64,000 bases of DNA from Phyllobacterium sophorae (GCF_003010965.1 NZ_PGGM01000012.1:1-64000), one strand, 5' to 3'. Shown: positions 8,333 to 17,489, counted from the stretch's first letter. A program made the numbers and translations. Notes: generated from the letters alone by a model not told the origin.

Positions 8333-8800
8333 ATGAGTGATCAAATCCCGGCAGATCGTCTCCATTTGGACGATCTCCATGTGGGGCAGCGCTTTGTCAG
8401 CGCCACTCACACAATCGATAAAACACAGATCAGGGCGTTCGCCGCGCAATTCGATCCACAATTGTTTCATACTGATGAGGAGGCAGCCAAGAGTACGCTC
8501 TTCAAAGGTTTGGCAGCAAGCGGATGGCACACGGCCGCTATCACCATGCGGCTGAATGTGGAGGGCGGCCTGCCGCTGGCCGGCGGGATCATTGGGGCAG
8601 GAGGAGAAATAAACTGGCCGGCACCGACACGCCCAGGCGATACTTTGCACGTGGAAAGCGAGGTCATCGAAGTCACACCATCCCGATCGAAGCCGGATCG
8701 CGGTATTGCAGTCATCGTTAGCCGGACCATCAACCAGCGTGGCGAAGTCGTCCAGACGCTCACAGCCAAACTTGTTGTTCCACGTAGAGCCACAGGCTGA
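8333..8800 (+). CDS. MaoC-like (R)-specific enoyl-CoA hydratase
   Basis: 155 residues with the hot-dog fold signature: RAFAAQFDPQLFHTDEEAAK carries the catalytic Asp and His of the hydratase-2 motif, and LFKGLAASGWHTAAITMR follows. Family members hydrate enoyl-CoA or related thioesters, often in PHA, fatty-acid or aromatic-acid pathways. GGAGG and a second purine run lie before the ATG. A GGGGC-AATA-GCCCC hairpin lies upstream (about 8246-8259). No pathway partner is adjacent, so the substrate is open. Confidence 0.85.
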   Translation: MSDQIPADRLHLDDLHVGQRFVSATHTIDKTQIRAFAAQFDPQLFHTDEEAAKSTLFKGLAASGWHTAAITMRLNVEGGLPLAGGIIGAGGEINWPAPTRPGDTLHVESEVIEVTPSRSKPDRGIAVIVSRTINQRGEVVQTLTAKLVVPRRATG

Positions 8801-8865
8801 TCGGTGCGGGTATGCCGACTTTCCGCCAAGCCAAAGACGGGACATAGCAATAAAGGTGGAATTTA

Positions 8866-9042
8866 TTACGAGCGTGCGGTGCTCGTGGCTGCCTTTGATC
8901 GCACTGGAACTCCGAACGCAACCGGCTGCCTGCCTTCCGCCCATGCCCGCCCGAGATAGCGGTCGCATTCGAGTATGTCGGCAAGAGTTTCCTGCGACCA
9001 GAACAGGTAGGCGAGACATTCGGAAAAGCGGATATGGTCCAT
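8866..9042 (-). CDS. Small HTH-like protein, possibly truncated
   Basis: 58 residues from the ATG at 9042. The N-terminal part, MDHIRFSECLAYLFWSQETL then ADILECDRYLGRAWAEGRQP, has the pattern of small XRE-like helix-turn-helix proteins common in rhizobia (WSQ, LA, D, R, WA-GR spacing). After VAFGVPV the sequence no longer follows that family and ends early, so the C-terminus may be altered by a frameshift. Function unknown; possible DNA binding is inferred from the motif only. Confidence 0.45.
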   Translation of the reverse strand: MDHIRFSECLAYLFWSQETLADILECDRYLGRAWAEGRQPVAFGVPVRSKAATSTARS

Positions 9043-9692
9043 GCGAGGCCCTAAATTAAAGTCCAAATCATATCATCGGCATGTGGCTTGTCACTGGAGG
9101 CATTTGTGCGGCGGACGGGGATACCAACAGCGACACTCTATTGACGCAGCGAATGGCAGAGCAGGCCCTGAAATTCTCAGAGCACGGATGATGCCGATCA
9201 AAATGGCCGATCTCCACACAAATCGAGGAAGCCCCGATTTTCTGTATGCCTCCCCTGCGACCGCTCAACGGTTGGCACATTGCTTCACAGTACTTCTATA
9301 AGGCCGAGGAGGGCCGACTCGTCTCACCCAATACGGCAGACACACCCGAGCCGTAAATGCGACTCAGGATGAGACCGAGGAAGCCTTCCGTCCGCGTATC
9401 GCTAATTGCACAATTGCCAATTGTGCGCCGTTATAGAATAACGATGGTCGTCAGCCGTGGTGATTGTGGCCGCTGACTGCCAGTCAGGATTGCGAGAATG
9501 CGGGCGCCAGTCTAGGAGTGGCGCCCGAGCAAGCGAGCTTGTTGGATCCAACGCAAAATCAGAGCACTGCGTGTTCCAAAATGCAGGGGTCGACGGATCG
9601 GATCCCATCAAGGATGGGCGAACCACCGATAAAGTTCTGCGACGCTTGCGGTCAGCACGAGCAGTTCACGTGTCTTCGAGCCAGACTCCCCG
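9043..9692. other. About 650 bp without a recognisable gene
   Basis: Several short frames overlap on both strands, but none has a credible ribosome site or family pattern. A small inverted repeat CAATTG occurs at about 9409-9423. It may be decayed coding sequence between the HTH fragment and the TetR gene. Confidence 0.45.
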
Positions 9693-10310
9693 TTAGGTGC
9701 TACGCTTCCCGGGCCAGGCCGTGAGTGCGAGATCGATCAGCCGCTTCAGCCGCGCATTGCAGGCGCCATCGCACGCCTGTGCGGACATGCCCTGGATAAT
9801 CGCACCATAGAAGCGCGCGAGCGTGTCGGTATCGGTTTGCGCCGGCAATTCGCCTTCCTCGACGGCACGGTCAAAGCGGGCTTTTAGAGTCTGCATCGAC
9901 GTCTCGCGCAATGCCGCCGTCATCCGCGCGATGGACGCATTCTCTTCCGCATGCTGCAGGACGGCCGTCGAGACCATGCAACCTCGCGGCTTGTTCGGCT
10001 GGGTGTTACCGTCTGCGATATCGTATAGGTAGAGGCTCAGGGCTTCGTAAACCGGGAGGTTGGATTGCAGGATTTCCAACCGGCGACTGTTTTCACGGGC
10101 AATGCTGAAGTCGAGAGCCTGACGGTACAATTCCTCCTTTGAGCCGAACATCGAATAGAGAGTTGGCGGATTGATCCCCATAGCTTTCGTGAGGTCGGCG
10201 GTCGAGGTTCCTTCGTAGCCACGCTCCCAGAACAAGCGTGCCGCTATCTCGAGGCCGATGTCGCGATCGAGCACGCGCGGTCTGCCTCGTTTGCGAACTG
10301 GATCTGTCAT
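9693..10310 (-). CDS. TetR-family regulator of the divergent SDR gene
   Basis: 205 residues from the ATG at 10310 (RKRGRPRVLD next to it). The helix-turn-helix reads EIAARLFWERGYEGTSTADL then TKAMGINPPTLYSMFGSKEE. The C-terminal domain, with PRGCMVSTAVLQHAEENASI, is typical of the group that controls oxidoreductase genes induced by electrophiles. The frame is open further upstream to 10454, but that would read through the operator. The SDR gene diverges 88 bp away behind a matching inverted repeat. Confidence 0.9.
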   Translation of the reverse strand: MTDPVRKRGRPRVLDRDIGLEIAARLFWERGYEGTSTADLTKAMGINPPTLYSMFGSKEELYRQALDFSIARENSRRLEILQSNLPVYEALSLYLYDIADGNTQPNKPRGCMVSTAVLQHAEENASIARMTAALRETSMQTLKARFDRAVEEGELPAQTDTDTLARFYGAIIQGMSAQACDGACNARLKRLIDLALTAWPGKRST

Positions 10311-10312
10311 TA

Positions 10313-10377
10313 AAATAGTGATCCCTATTAAACAGTTGACAGAAGGTCTCCTGCTCTTATCATAGGGGTCACTATTT
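10313..10377. promoter_or_regulatory. TetR operator pair flanking a strong promoter for the SDR gene
   Basis: AAATAGTGATCCCTAT (10313-10328) and ATAGGGGTCACTATTT (10362-10377) are reverse complements with one mismatch in 16. Between them lie TTGACA (10336-10341) and TATCAT (10358-10363), spaced by 16 bp and reading toward the SDR gene. The right arm covers the -10 and start region, so a bound repressor would block transcription. Confidence 0.8.
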
Positions 10378-10398
10378 AATTTAGCAACGGAGTGATCG

Positions 10399-11172
10399 AT
10401 GTCCCAAAGACTAGCAAACAAGATAGCTCTCATCACCGGAAGTTCACGCGGCATCGGCCGCGCGGCTGCCCTAGCGTTTGCGCAGGAGGGTGCGGCGCTG
10501 ATTGGCGTGCACTACACCGCCAATGCAGATGCTGCCAATGCCACCGTACGCGACATCGAGGCGCTTGGTGTCAAGGCCGTCGGTGTGAAGGCCGATCTCA
10601 GACACGGCAAGGACGCGGCCGACAGCCTCTGGGCGCAGTTCAGCGAAGCTGCGCGAACCGCGACGGGCTCGTCCGCTCTCGATATCCTGGTGAACAATGC
10701 CGGCATTGCGCCCGCACTGGCGTTGAAGCAGACGAGCGAAGCTGCTTTCGACGAGGTGATGACGATCAACTACAAGGCGCCGTTCTTCCTGATTCAGGCA
10801 GTGGCCGACCACATTCGTGACAACGGCCGCATCATCAATGTCTCCACCGGGTTTACGCGGATCGCGGCGCCGACCCATCCCGCCTATGCGGCCTCCAAGG
10901 GGGCGCTTGAGACATTAACACTGGCGCTGGCACCTGAATTTGCAGCTCGCGGGATTACGGTCAATGCCGTCCTGCCGGGTGTGACGGAGACGGATATGAA
11001 TGCCGAGTGGCTGGCATCGCCGGATGCGCGCGCCGGCGCTGAAGCCCTTTCGGTCTTCTCACGTGTCGGAAAGGCGGAGGACGTCGCCGACGTCATCGCC
11101 TTCCTCGCATCGAACGATGCGCGTTGGACGACGGGCCAGATGATTGATGCGACGGGTGGCGCCCGGATCTGA
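10399..11172 (+). CDS. Short-chain dehydrogenase/reductase (SDR)
   Basis: 257 residues of a classical SDR: NAD(P)-binding TGSSRGIG near residue 14, NNAG near residue 97, an active-site serine in INVSTGFTR, and the YAASK catalytic tetrad motif. It reduces or oxidises carbonyl/alcohol groups of an unidentified small substrate. It is the only gene downstream of the TetR-controlled promoter. In similar TetR/SDR pairs the substrate is often an electrophilic carbonyl, but this is inference. Confidence 0.92.
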   Translation: MSQRLANKIALITGSSRGIGRAAALAFAQEGAALIGVHYTANADAANATVRDIEALGVKAVGVKADLRHGKDAADSLWAQFSEAARTATGSSALDILVNNAGIAPALALKQTSEAAFDEVMTINYKAPFFLIQAVADHIRDNGRIINVSTGFTRIAAPTHPAYAASKGALETLTLALAPEFAARGITVNAVLPGVTETDMNAEWLASPDARAGAEALSVFSRVGKAEDVADVIAFLASNDARWTTGQMIDATGGARI

Positions 11173-11548
11173 TCGATCCCAACACTCCGCTATGTTTGCA
11201 GCTATTCAAACCACGGCAGAGGCTGCATCCTTGACGTGGTGCCGATTGAGGTCCGGTTCCCCATCAGTCCACGCGCTTTCTGAGCGCGATCTCGCCTTCA
11301 CTCGGGCGCCTGTCCAAGCTGGCGGGATGATTCCTCGCATCCCGAACGGTTCGCCGCCCCGACATCAACTCCCCGACCAGACGCTGCCTGGTCTCGTCCT
11401 CTAGTGTTGGATCGCTCTTGCCTCAAACGTGCCGCCCACTGCTAAAGTGTTTCGCTTGAGATTGCATGACATGCCTTTGGTTCAGATCCTTTCGAGACCT
11501 TAGAGCCGAATCTTGAGCGTCTCGTTTGAGCGGCATTCGCATAGGGCG
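11173..11548. other. Intergenic region, no gene seen
   Basis: The stretch follows the SDR stop and runs to the 3' end of the broken channel gene. No convincing frame, RNA gene or repeat was found. Confidence 0.4.
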
Positions 11549-12000
11549 TCAGTCGATGTGCAGGCTACTTGCATTCGTTTCATCACGCTGTTGCATAGCT
11601 CGCGTCAGGACCTCGAAAATAACCGCGGTTGACCAGCCGAAAAGCAACACTCCGTTCATTGAAGTTATTGGCCCAGGAGGCGCCAGCTCTCGACCGGCAC
11701 CACGTCGCCATAGCCGAGCGTCGCGTAGTTGACGAACGCGAAGTAGAGGATATCGGCTCCGGGTGGAGCGACGCCCAGAAGGGCATAGATTGCAGCCCAT
11801 AGCGTCACTTCCACGGCATGCGCGATCATGAGAACAGAGACGGTAGCAATCATGACGACGGTGAGCCACACCTGAGGATGCCTGTGCTCCCATCTGAACG
11901 CCCGGTTCACAGTGGCCACCAAGGGCGTCATTAAGATTGCATGGACGGCGATGTTGCCAAGGCTAACAATGCCGCCAAAAAGGAGTTGTGTAAGTGCCAT
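11549..12000 (-). pseudogene. Two-helix potassium channel (ion_trans_2), frameshifted
   Basis: Reading from 12000, the protein has two hydrophobic segments and the pore signature FAFVNYATLGYGDVVPVESW, with the selectivity-filter-like TLGYGD. The frame stops at 11665 straight after SWRLLGQ. The expected continuation (PITSMNGVLLFGWSTAVIFE, then VLTRAM) lies in another frame and runs to 11549. One missing G in the GGG run near 11670 explains the break. Either the gene is inactivated or the base was lost in sequencing. Confidence 0.75.
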
Positions 12001-12082
12001 CCATTTTCCTCTAGGAGCCGACTTATTTCGACGTGCTCGTCAATCCCAGTACTGCTTTGCGAACGCCCCCGAATAGAAGTGG

Positions 12083-12547
12083 TCAACAGGGCTCGTTCTT
12101 CCGGCTCGTAGACGGTCGCTTTGCCGCCAACTCCATTCGGCAAGCCTCGCTGAAATCGAAAAGAAAGTTCATCGCGCCGGAACGCGCGAGGTCAGCGATC
12201 TCGTGCAGCGAGCGGTTGGGTGCAAGGTAGGCTTCGATGATATGATCCATAGTCAGTTCGGCTGCATTCACAACCGGACGAGATGAAATCAGACGCATCT
12301 GGGCGACCAGTGCGTACAGGAGTACGAGGTCGGACACGTCGTCCTTCTGATGGCTCAGTGCATCTCCAAAAAGCCGAGTCGCTTCGGCGATGAAATCTGA
12401 AAAGAGCTTCTCTCGCTTGGCAACCTCGGCGTCGCGATGCTTTTCGTTCAACTCGGATCTGTGTGTCAGCCAGGTGGCGGCGAAGGAGGTCAAGCTGCCT
12501 ATGGCCACGCCGACGAGACCTGTCAGAGCCGAGATGTAGGGGTCCAT
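12083..12547 (-). CDS. Membrane-anchored hypothetical protein
   Basis: 154 residues from the ATG at 12547, preceded by GGAGAG. Residues 1-25 (MDPYISALTGLVGVAIGSLT) form one transmembrane segment. It is followed by a charged, helix-rich cytoplasmic part with SELNEKHRDAEVAKREKLFS, probably a short coiled coil. This anchor-plus-helix layout is common in uncharacterised proteobacterial proteins. I do not recognise a function. It precedes the broken channel gene by 82 bp on the same strand, so they may have been co-transcribed. Confidence 0.6.
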   Translation of the reverse strand: MDPYISALTGLVGVAIGSLTSFAATWLTHRSELNEKHRDAEVAKREKLFSDFIAEATRLFGDALSHQKDDVSDLVLLYALVAQMRLISSRPVVNAAELTMDHIIEAYLAPNRSLHEIADLARSGAMNFLFDFSEACRMELAAKRPSTSRKNEPC

Positions 12548-13005
12548 AGAGTCTCTCCTGCCAAAACGAGTTGATCCCCGCACGCGGCGGCGCAATCGAT
12601 AATTATGTAAGCGCTCGGCGAGCGGCGTTATCGCCCCGGACCACGCCCTAAGGCCGAGCGACAGAGGCTAACCTGTAGTCGGACTGACGATGAGGGAGCT
12701 TCGGCCCACGGCTGACACTTCTATTGCAATTTGCACGTTTAAGTCAGATCGACCATATAGTCAATATGAAACTTATGAATTGTGTAATGTGTGGCCGGTA
12801 ACGAAAGTTGATCCCGGATGCGCGCGTGCGGCTCGAATACTGGATTTCCTTTTGCCGCGATGCCGATGATACTGATGCGCTTCCAGCCAATCGGCATTTG
12901 GCACGCCAAGATCAACGAAGCTTTGCATTCGCTCGATGAGTCAGGCGACGTCGGCGACCGGATGATGATATTGATCATGGCCTCTCATCGACTGATTGCC
13001 AGAAT
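12548..13005. other. Intergenic region, no confident gene
   Basis: Short frames on both strands (for example 12818-13051 plus) lack ribosome sites and family patterns. Nothing else was recognised. Confidence 0.4.
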
Positions 13006-13485
13006 TCAGAGTGCTGACGCAACGATGGCGAGCGCAATGCGAACGTTGTGAACCATAAGCCAAGTGTCGAGCCGTGCGGGCACCTGATCCAAAGGAATCG
13101 ACTTGGTGGCGAATTTCGCGTTGGCTGGAAGGAACCAAGCAACGGTGAGAACCAGAACGGCCGCAACACAGGCCGTCGCTCCCATCCAGAGTGGACGCGC
13201 TCGTCCGTCGCTGCAACTGAGCCAAAGAGAGCCGATCAGGCCGATGAGGGTCGGAACTACGACAAGAGGGATTACCTGTACGATAAACTGGTCATTCTGG
13301 CCGAACCAGTTGAGGAATTCGGCGGCCGGAAGGCTCTTCCAGTAGCCACCCAGCGTCACGCCGATCGCAAGCATGACGCCCGCGAACATCGCAGATGCCG
13401 AGAATATAAAATAGGAGCCGCATCGGAATTTTTCCCTTTTTCGTTGATTTCGCTTTTGATGAATACGATTTCTTGCGGGGATCAT
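13006..13485 (-). CDS. DUF1772-like membrane protein
   Basis: 159 residues with four hydrophobic segments. The pattern GYWKSLPAAEFLNWFGQNDQ, a second helix pair, a VTVAWFLPAN-like segment and RLDTWLMVHNVRIALAIVAS resembles DUF1772, a family that includes anthrone oxygenase-like and antibiotic-tailoring proteins. Starting at 13485 the ATG is 2 bp after the stop of the monooxygenase gene, so translation is likely coupled. An N-terminal basic stretch of about 25 residues precedes the first helix. The function in this pair is unknown; quinone or polyketide tailoring is a guess. Confidence 0.6.
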   Translation of the reverse strand: MIPARNRIHQKRNQRKREKFRCGSYFIFSASAMFAGVMLAIGVTLGGYWKSLPAAEFLNWFGQNDQFIVQVIPLVVVPTLIGLIGSLWLSCSDGRARPLWMGATACVAAVLVLTVAWFLPANAKFATKSIPLDQVPARLDTWLMVHNVRIALAIVASAL

Positions 13486-13487
13486 GC

Positions 13488-13976
13488 CTATGCTACACAA
13501 ATGCCCGGTACCGCGACCTTTTGGAAAAGGTGCGGAGAAGCAACCGCCGAGGTTGGATAGGCTGAGAGTTTCGCCCTGAACTCCGGATGCGAGAATGCAG
13601 CGCGGAAATCGGCCATTGTGTCCCACACGGCGTAGTTGAGATAGGTGGGGCTTTCGCCAACCGCACGGTGGAGCTGGGTGGAGATGAAGCCGGGTTGCTG
13701 CTTCATAAAGTGGGCATCGTCCTGCCAGGCTTTGAGGAAGTTCTCCTCGTCCATACTTGGATAACCGTCGTTTCCCGGACTGTTCTTCACAGCAAGACGG
13801 ATGACGTCAAAGTATGTTGGGTGCGTATCTTCAATGTCGAGAAGACGTTGATTTATGCACCGGGCGAATATCCATTCGCAAAATCGCGGGCAGCCCCAAT
13901 GAACGCGCTGAAAGCAGCCGGAGGATTCTTTCTGCCCGGGTAGTACAACGCTAGTGGGGCCAAAGAGGGTGTCCAA
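13488..13976 (-). CDS. Antibiotic-biosynthesis-monooxygenase (ABM) domain protein
   Basis: The C-terminal 90 residues are a ferredoxin-fold ABM domain: [20 protein letters not shown], then [20 protein letters not shown] and [12 protein letters not shown]. The start is unclear. The ATG at 13976 overlaps the LysR 3' end by 124 bp and gives 162 residues. The ATG at 13751 gives 87 residues and would trim the first strand. The family ranges from true monooxygenases to cofactor-free quinol oxidases. It is followed directly by the DUF1772-like gene, and a LysR gene lies upstream on the same strand. Confidence 0.65.
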   Translation of the reverse strand: MDTLFGPTSVVLPGQKESSGCFQRVHWGCPRFCEWIFARCINQRLLDIEDTHPTYFDVIRLAVKNSPGNDGYPSMDEENFLKAWQDDAHFMKQQPGFISTQLHRAVGESPTYLNYAVWDTMADFRAAFSHPEFRAKLSAYPTSAVASPHLFQKVAVPGICVA

Positions 13977-14764
13977 TCCTCGAGAACGCGCACTAGTCGA
14001 CCGGCCGCAATTTCATCGCGCACATCCGCTTCCATGACATATCCAATTCCAACGCCATTCTGAGCCGCTATACTGACGAGGCTTGGCTCGTCCAGCGTGA
14101 TAGAGCCTTGGACATCGATCTGCACGGCGTTCCCGTCCTTCTCGAACCGCCAACGAAACAAGGCGTTGTTGGGCAGACGCGCACGGATGCAGCGAAATCG
14201 GTACAGGTCGGCCGGGACGGTTGGCCTGCCGTGAGTGCGCAGGAAATTCGGCGACGCGACGACGGCATTGCTGCGATCGAGACCGAGTGGCAGGGCAATC
14301 ATGTCGTTCGGGACCAGATCAACCGTCCTCAGGCCCAGATCAAAGCCGGCCGCGACGATGTCGACGAGTTTACCCTCCGTGACCAGATCAACATGAACCT
14401 GGGGGTAACGCCGCATGAACGACAGGATGAGCGGCTCCATCACCTCTCGAGCCGCTGACGCAAATGCATTGATACGCAATGTGCCGGTCGGAGTATCCTG
14501 AAGCGATTGAGCCGCGAGCATGGCATCGTGGATGTCGGTCATTGCCGGTCCAATTCGCTCGACAAAGGTCGTTCCCCCATCGGTGAGCGAAACGCTGCGC
14601 GTTGTACGGTTGAACAAGCGAATGCCCAGGCGCTGCTCTAGCTTCGCAATGGCGTTGCTCAGTGCGGTCGTGGACATGCCGAGCTCTAGCGCTGCGGCCC
14701 GGAACGAGCCCAGCCGGGCAATGCTCAGAACGGCATCCAGGTCGGTAAGAACAGATCGCGCCAT
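13853..14764 (-). CDS. LysR-family regulator
   Basis: 303 residues. The N-terminal winged helix-turn-helix contains [20 protein letters not shown], then [20 protein letters not shown], and the effector-binding domain follows ([20 protein letters not shown] and later). It is divergent from the SnoaL-SDR pair and upstream of the ABM/DUF1772 genes on its own strand. The usual LysR arrangement is regulation of the divergent genes, so it most likely controls the SnoaL-SDR operon. The stop overlaps the possible long form of the ABM gene. Confidence 0.9.
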   Translation of the reverse strand: MARSVLTDLDAVLSIARLGSFRAAALELGMSTTALSNAIAKLEQRLGIRLFNRTTRSVSLTDGGTTFVERIGPAMTDIHDAMLAAQSLQDTPTGTLRINAFASAAREVMEPLILSFMRRYPQVHVDLVTEGKLVDIVAAGFDLGLRTVDLVPNDMIALPLGLDRSNAVVASPNFLRTHGRPTVPADLYRFRCIRARLPNNALFRWRFEKDGNAVQIDVQGSITLDEPSLVSIAAQNGVGIGYVMEADVRDEIAAGRLVRVLEDWTPSLAPLALYYPGRKNPPAAFSAFIGAARDFANGYSPGA

Positions 14765-14902
14765 TGTCCCTCTTTTCGAAATTCCTCATCCTGCTTTGTC
14801 CCAGTTATCATGTCAATCATCCGGCCTTAGATTGACCTTGTCGGCCGGAAGAGAGTCGAGGTTACAGCCGGTAAAGGCTGGAAATATGATTGGAGGATAC
14901 GA

Positions 14903-15232
14903 ATGACGATCAAACTACCCAAAGGCATCGAAGACTATTTCGAGGCCGACCGGACAGGCAGCCCGGATGTGATCGCTTCCACATTCACCCAGAACGGCAT
15001 CGTGAAAGATAAAGGCCTCACGCACCGGGGCCGGGATGCCATCCGCGCATGGATGGCTGATGAAGCTCAGCAATACAGCTACATGGTGGAACCCTTCTTC
15101 ATTGCCACCGAAAACGGGAAAACCCAGGTAATGGCCCATGCCGTCGGCGACTTTCCGGGCAGCCCGATCGATCTGCGCTTCTTCTTCGTCCTCGCGAACG
15201 ACAAGGTCGCCGAACTGGAGATCACCGTATGA
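14903..15232 (+). CDS. SnoaL/NTF2-like small protein
   Basis: 109 residues of the NTF2-like cone fold: an N-terminal helix ([20 protein letters not shown]), then [20 protein letters not shown] and [20 protein letters not shown]. SnoaL-like proteins include cyclases, isomerases and ligand-binding subunits. A GGAGGATACG ribosome site precedes the ATG. The stop and the SDR start overlap (ATGA), so the two are translationally coupled and probably act together on one substrate. The divergent LysR gene is the likely regulator. Confidence 0.85.
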   Translation: MTIKLPKGIEDYFEADRTGSPDVIASTFTQNGIVKDKGLTHRGRDAIRAWMADEAQQYSYMVEPFFIATENGKTQVMAHAVGDFPGSPIDLRFFFVLANDKVAELEITV

Positions 15233-16008
15233 CACAGTTTCTAACCTTGCAGGGCCGTCGCGCCCTGATCACCGGCGGGACCTCGGGCGCCGGCGCTGCA
15301 ACCGTGGCGCTGTTCAAGGAGCTCGGCGCCAGCGTACTGACCACAGCTCGTAAGAAGCCCGCGGATTTCTCCGGTGCGGCATTCGTTGAAGCCGATCTGA
15401 CCAGCCCGACGGGGGTTCAAACCGTCGTCGATGCGGTGCATCGGGAACTCGGCGGCCTCGATATTCTTGTGAACGTGCTGGGCGGTTCTTCGGCACCTTC
15501 TGGCGGCTTTGCTGCGCTCACAGACGAGGAGTGGGACAAGGAGTTCAACCTCAACTTCTTTCCGGCGGTCAGGCTGGATCGTGCACTGATCCCTGGCATG
15601 GTCGCTCAGGGAAGCGGTGTCGTCATCCACGTCACCTCGATCCAGCGAAACCTTCCGCTCCCAGAAGCGACGACCGCCTATGCTTCGGCCAAGGGGGCGC
15701 TCAACACCTACAGCAAAAGCCTTTCCAAGGAAGTTTCTCCGAAGGGTGTACGGGTGGTGCGGGTTTCTCCCGGCTGGATCGCAAGCCCGGGATCCAATGG
15801 CCTGGCCCTGCGCATAGCCGAGCAAGCCGGTATCAGCTACGACGACGCGGTGCAGGTCATCATGAATTCGCTCGGCGGCATACCGCTCGGACGACCAGCC
15901 GCGCCGGAAGAGGTCGCAGACCTGATCGCATTCCTTGCCTCGGATCGGGCATCGTCTATCACCGGCACGGAGCATGTGATCGACGGCGGGACTGTTCCGA
16001 CCGCTTGA
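15229..16008 (+). CDS. Short-chain dehydrogenase/reductase (SDR)
   Basis: 259 residues with the glycine motif [12 protein letters not shown] near residue 15, an active-site serine in IHVTSIQRN, a YASAK motif and a C-terminal substrate lid. NNAG is replaced by VNVLGGSS, a variation seen in some divergent SDRs. It is coupled to the SnoaL-like gene by a 4-bp overlap and is probably LysR-controlled. The convergent OhrR gene ends 28 bp away. Confidence 0.92.
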   Translation: MTQFLTLQGRRALITGGTSGAGAATVALFKELGASVLTTARKKPADFSGAAFVEADLTSPTGVQTVVDAVHRELGGLDILVNVLGGSSAPSGGFAALTDEEWDKEFNLNFFPAVRLDRALIPGMVAQGSGVVIHVTSIQRNLPLPEATTAYASAKGALNTYSKSLSKEVSPKGVRVVRVSPGWIASPGSNGLALRIAEQAGISYDDAVQVIMNSLGGIPLGRPAAPEEVADLIAFLASDRASSITGTEHVIDGGTVPTA

Positions 16009-16036
16009 GCATTTAGGCCATCTACCGCCGTCCAGG

Positions 16037-16504
16037 TCAGGCGGGTGCGTCCCACCCGCCGATCTGGGAGTAGATCGCGTCACGAAGATGCCGCACGTCG
16101 CGGTTCAAGGCAGCGAGTTCCGCTGGTGTCTGGGTCGAGGCTGCAAGCAAGGTGTCGCTGAGACAGCCTGCCCGGTGCTGCAACGCACGACCCTGGTCTG
16201 TCAGTCCAACCAGTACCTGCCGTTCGTTGCTGGGGTTGCGTGTTCGACGTAAGTGTCCAGCAGCTTCAAGGCGTTTCAGAAGCGGTGTCAACGTGCTGGA
16301 CTCGAGAGCCAGTCGGTCGGCGATAGAAACCACGGTTTGTTCGTCTTCCGCCCAGAGAACGTTCAGGACGAGATACTGCGGATATGTCAGCCCAAGGTCG
16401 TCTAGAAGGGGCTTGTAAGCCCGCTGAACGGCGATGCCGGCGGTGTAGATCGCATAGCACAGTTGGTCGCGCAGGGGTGGGGGATCGTTATGGCGTTGGG
16501 TCAT
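16037..16504 (-). CDS. OhrR-type organic-hydroperoxide-sensing MarR regulator
   Basis: 155 residues. DQLCYAIYTAGIAVQRAYKP followed by LLDDLGLTYPQYLVLNVLW is the OhrR hallmark, with the peroxidatic cysteine at residue 16 and tyrosines nearby. A second cysteine at residue 114 would permit intersubunit disulfide formation (2-Cys OhrR type, family knowledge). The winged helix is STLTPLLKRLEAAGHLRRTR. The divergent alpha/beta hydrolase gene replaces the usual ohr gene, and repeated TATCGCGATA sites lie between them. The inferred role is repression that is relieved by organic peroxide or a similar oxidant. Confidence 0.88.
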   Translation of the reverse strand: MTQRHNDPPPLRDQLCYAIYTAGIAVQRAYKPLLDDLGLTYPQYLVLNVLWAEDEQTVVSIADRLALESSTLTPLLKRLEAAGHLRRTRNPSNERQVLVGLTDQGRALQHRAGCLSDTLLAASTQTPAELAALNRDVRHLRDAIYSQIGGWDAPA

Positions 16505-16553
16505 TCTGTACTCCTGTACTCACACATATAACTTGCCTTATCACGAAAACCAA

Positions 16554-16627
16554 TATCGCGATAAGAATTAAGTTGACGTGCAGATCAAGATGTGAAATCT
16601 AATAGATATCGCGATAACAATTATCGC
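16554..16627. promoter_or_regulatory. OhrR operator region: two TATCGCGATA sites plus a hairpin repeat
   Basis: The palindrome TATCGCGATA occurs at 16554-16563 and 16607-16616, with 53 bp between starts (about five helical turns). The second copy overlaps GCGATAA/TTATCGC (16611-16617 and 16621-16627). This array lies between the divergent OhrR and hydrolase genes. It differs from the TACAATT-type site known for OhrR of some rhizobia, so the assignment is inferred from position. Confidence 0.65.
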
Positions 16628-16648
16628 AATTAAAAAGAGGAGAAGGCC

Positions 16649-17446
16649 ATGACACGCAAGTCCATCACCACCATTTCGGCAATCGCAGCTGCAGCCTCAC
16701 TGTCGGTTGCGCTACCGGCGGCGGATGCCGCCGACATTATTCTTAAAGATCAATCCGTAAGAAACGTCGTTCTGGTTCACGGCGCGTTTGCTGACGGTTC
16801 CGGCTGGAAGGGTGTTTACGACAACCTGACGAAACGCGGTTATCGCGTCACCATCGTCCAGAACCCGTTGACGTCGCTTGCAGACGATGTCGCCGCCACC
16901 AAGCGTGCGCTTGAGCATCAGGATGGTCCGGTCATTCTCGTCGGTCATTCCTGGGGTGGCACGGTCATCACGGAGGCTGGCATTGATGAGAAGGTTGCGG
17001 GCCTCGTCTACGTCTCCGCTCTCTCCCCCGATGCCGGCGAGACGACGGCTCAGCAATACGAAGGCTTTGCGCCTGCTTCTGAATTCGTAATTGAGACCAC
17101 AAAGGATGGTTTTGGCTATGTCAGCCCGGAAAAGTTCAAGGCGGGGTTCGCACATGACGTCAGCGACGCCGATGTTGCCTTCATGAGGGACGCGCAGGTT
17201 CCGATCAACATGTCGGCGTTCGGCACCAAGCTCGAAAATGCCGCTTGGCGTACCAAGCCCAGCTGGGCCGTCATTGCTACTGAAGACAAGGCCTTCGACC
17301 AGGCCATGTTGATCCACATGGCTGAGCGCATCAAGGCCAAGATCACCAAGGTGTCGGCAAGCCACGCCCTGTTCATGACGCAGCCGGCGGTCATCGCCGA
17401 GACCATTGATAAGGCTGCCAAGGCCGCGTCGGCGAAAAAGCAATGA
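16649..17446 (+). CDS. Exported alpha/beta hydrolase
   Basis: 265 residues. Residues 1-27 are a signal peptide ending ADAA, so the enzyme is probably periplasmic. VLVHGAFADGSGWKGVYDNL carries the oxyanion segment, ILVGHSWGGTVITEAG the nucleophile serine elbow (GHSWGG), and VSASHALFMTQPAV the catalytic histidine. The acid residue is likely in AVIATEDKAFD. This is the subgroup of small hydrolases near non-haem haloperoxidases and esterases. AAAGAGGAGAAGG before the ATG is a strong ribosome site. The divergent OhrR gene suggests induction by peroxides or lipid oxidation products. Confidence 0.88.
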   Translation: MTRKSITTISAIAAAASLSVALPAADAADIILKDQSVRNVVLVHGAFADGSGWKGVYDNLTKRGYRVTIVQNPLTSLADDVAATKRALEHQDGPVILVGHSWGGTVITEAGIDEKVAGLVYVSALSPDAGETTAQQYEGFAPASEFVIETTKDGFGYVSPEKFKAGFAHDVSDADVAFMRDAQVPINMSAFGTKLENAAWRTKPSWAVIATEDKAFDQAMLIHMAERIKAKITKVSASHALFMTQPAVIAETIDKAAKAASAKKQ

Positions 17447-17455
17447 TCGACTTCG

Positions 17456-17489
17456 CGCCATCGGGACGGTCGAGACCCTCCCGATGGCG
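17456..17489 (+). terminator. Hairpin after the alpha/beta hydrolase gene
   Basis: CGCCATCGGGA (17456-17466) pairs exactly with TCCCGATGGCG (17479-17489), starting 10 bp past the stop codon. There is no T-run, so it may be a stability or Rho-assisted terminator. Confidence 0.55.

Noticed and set aside
12739..12978. Short minus frame with MPIGWKRISIIGIAAKGN
   Set aside because: Overlaps other short frames; start and family unsupported.
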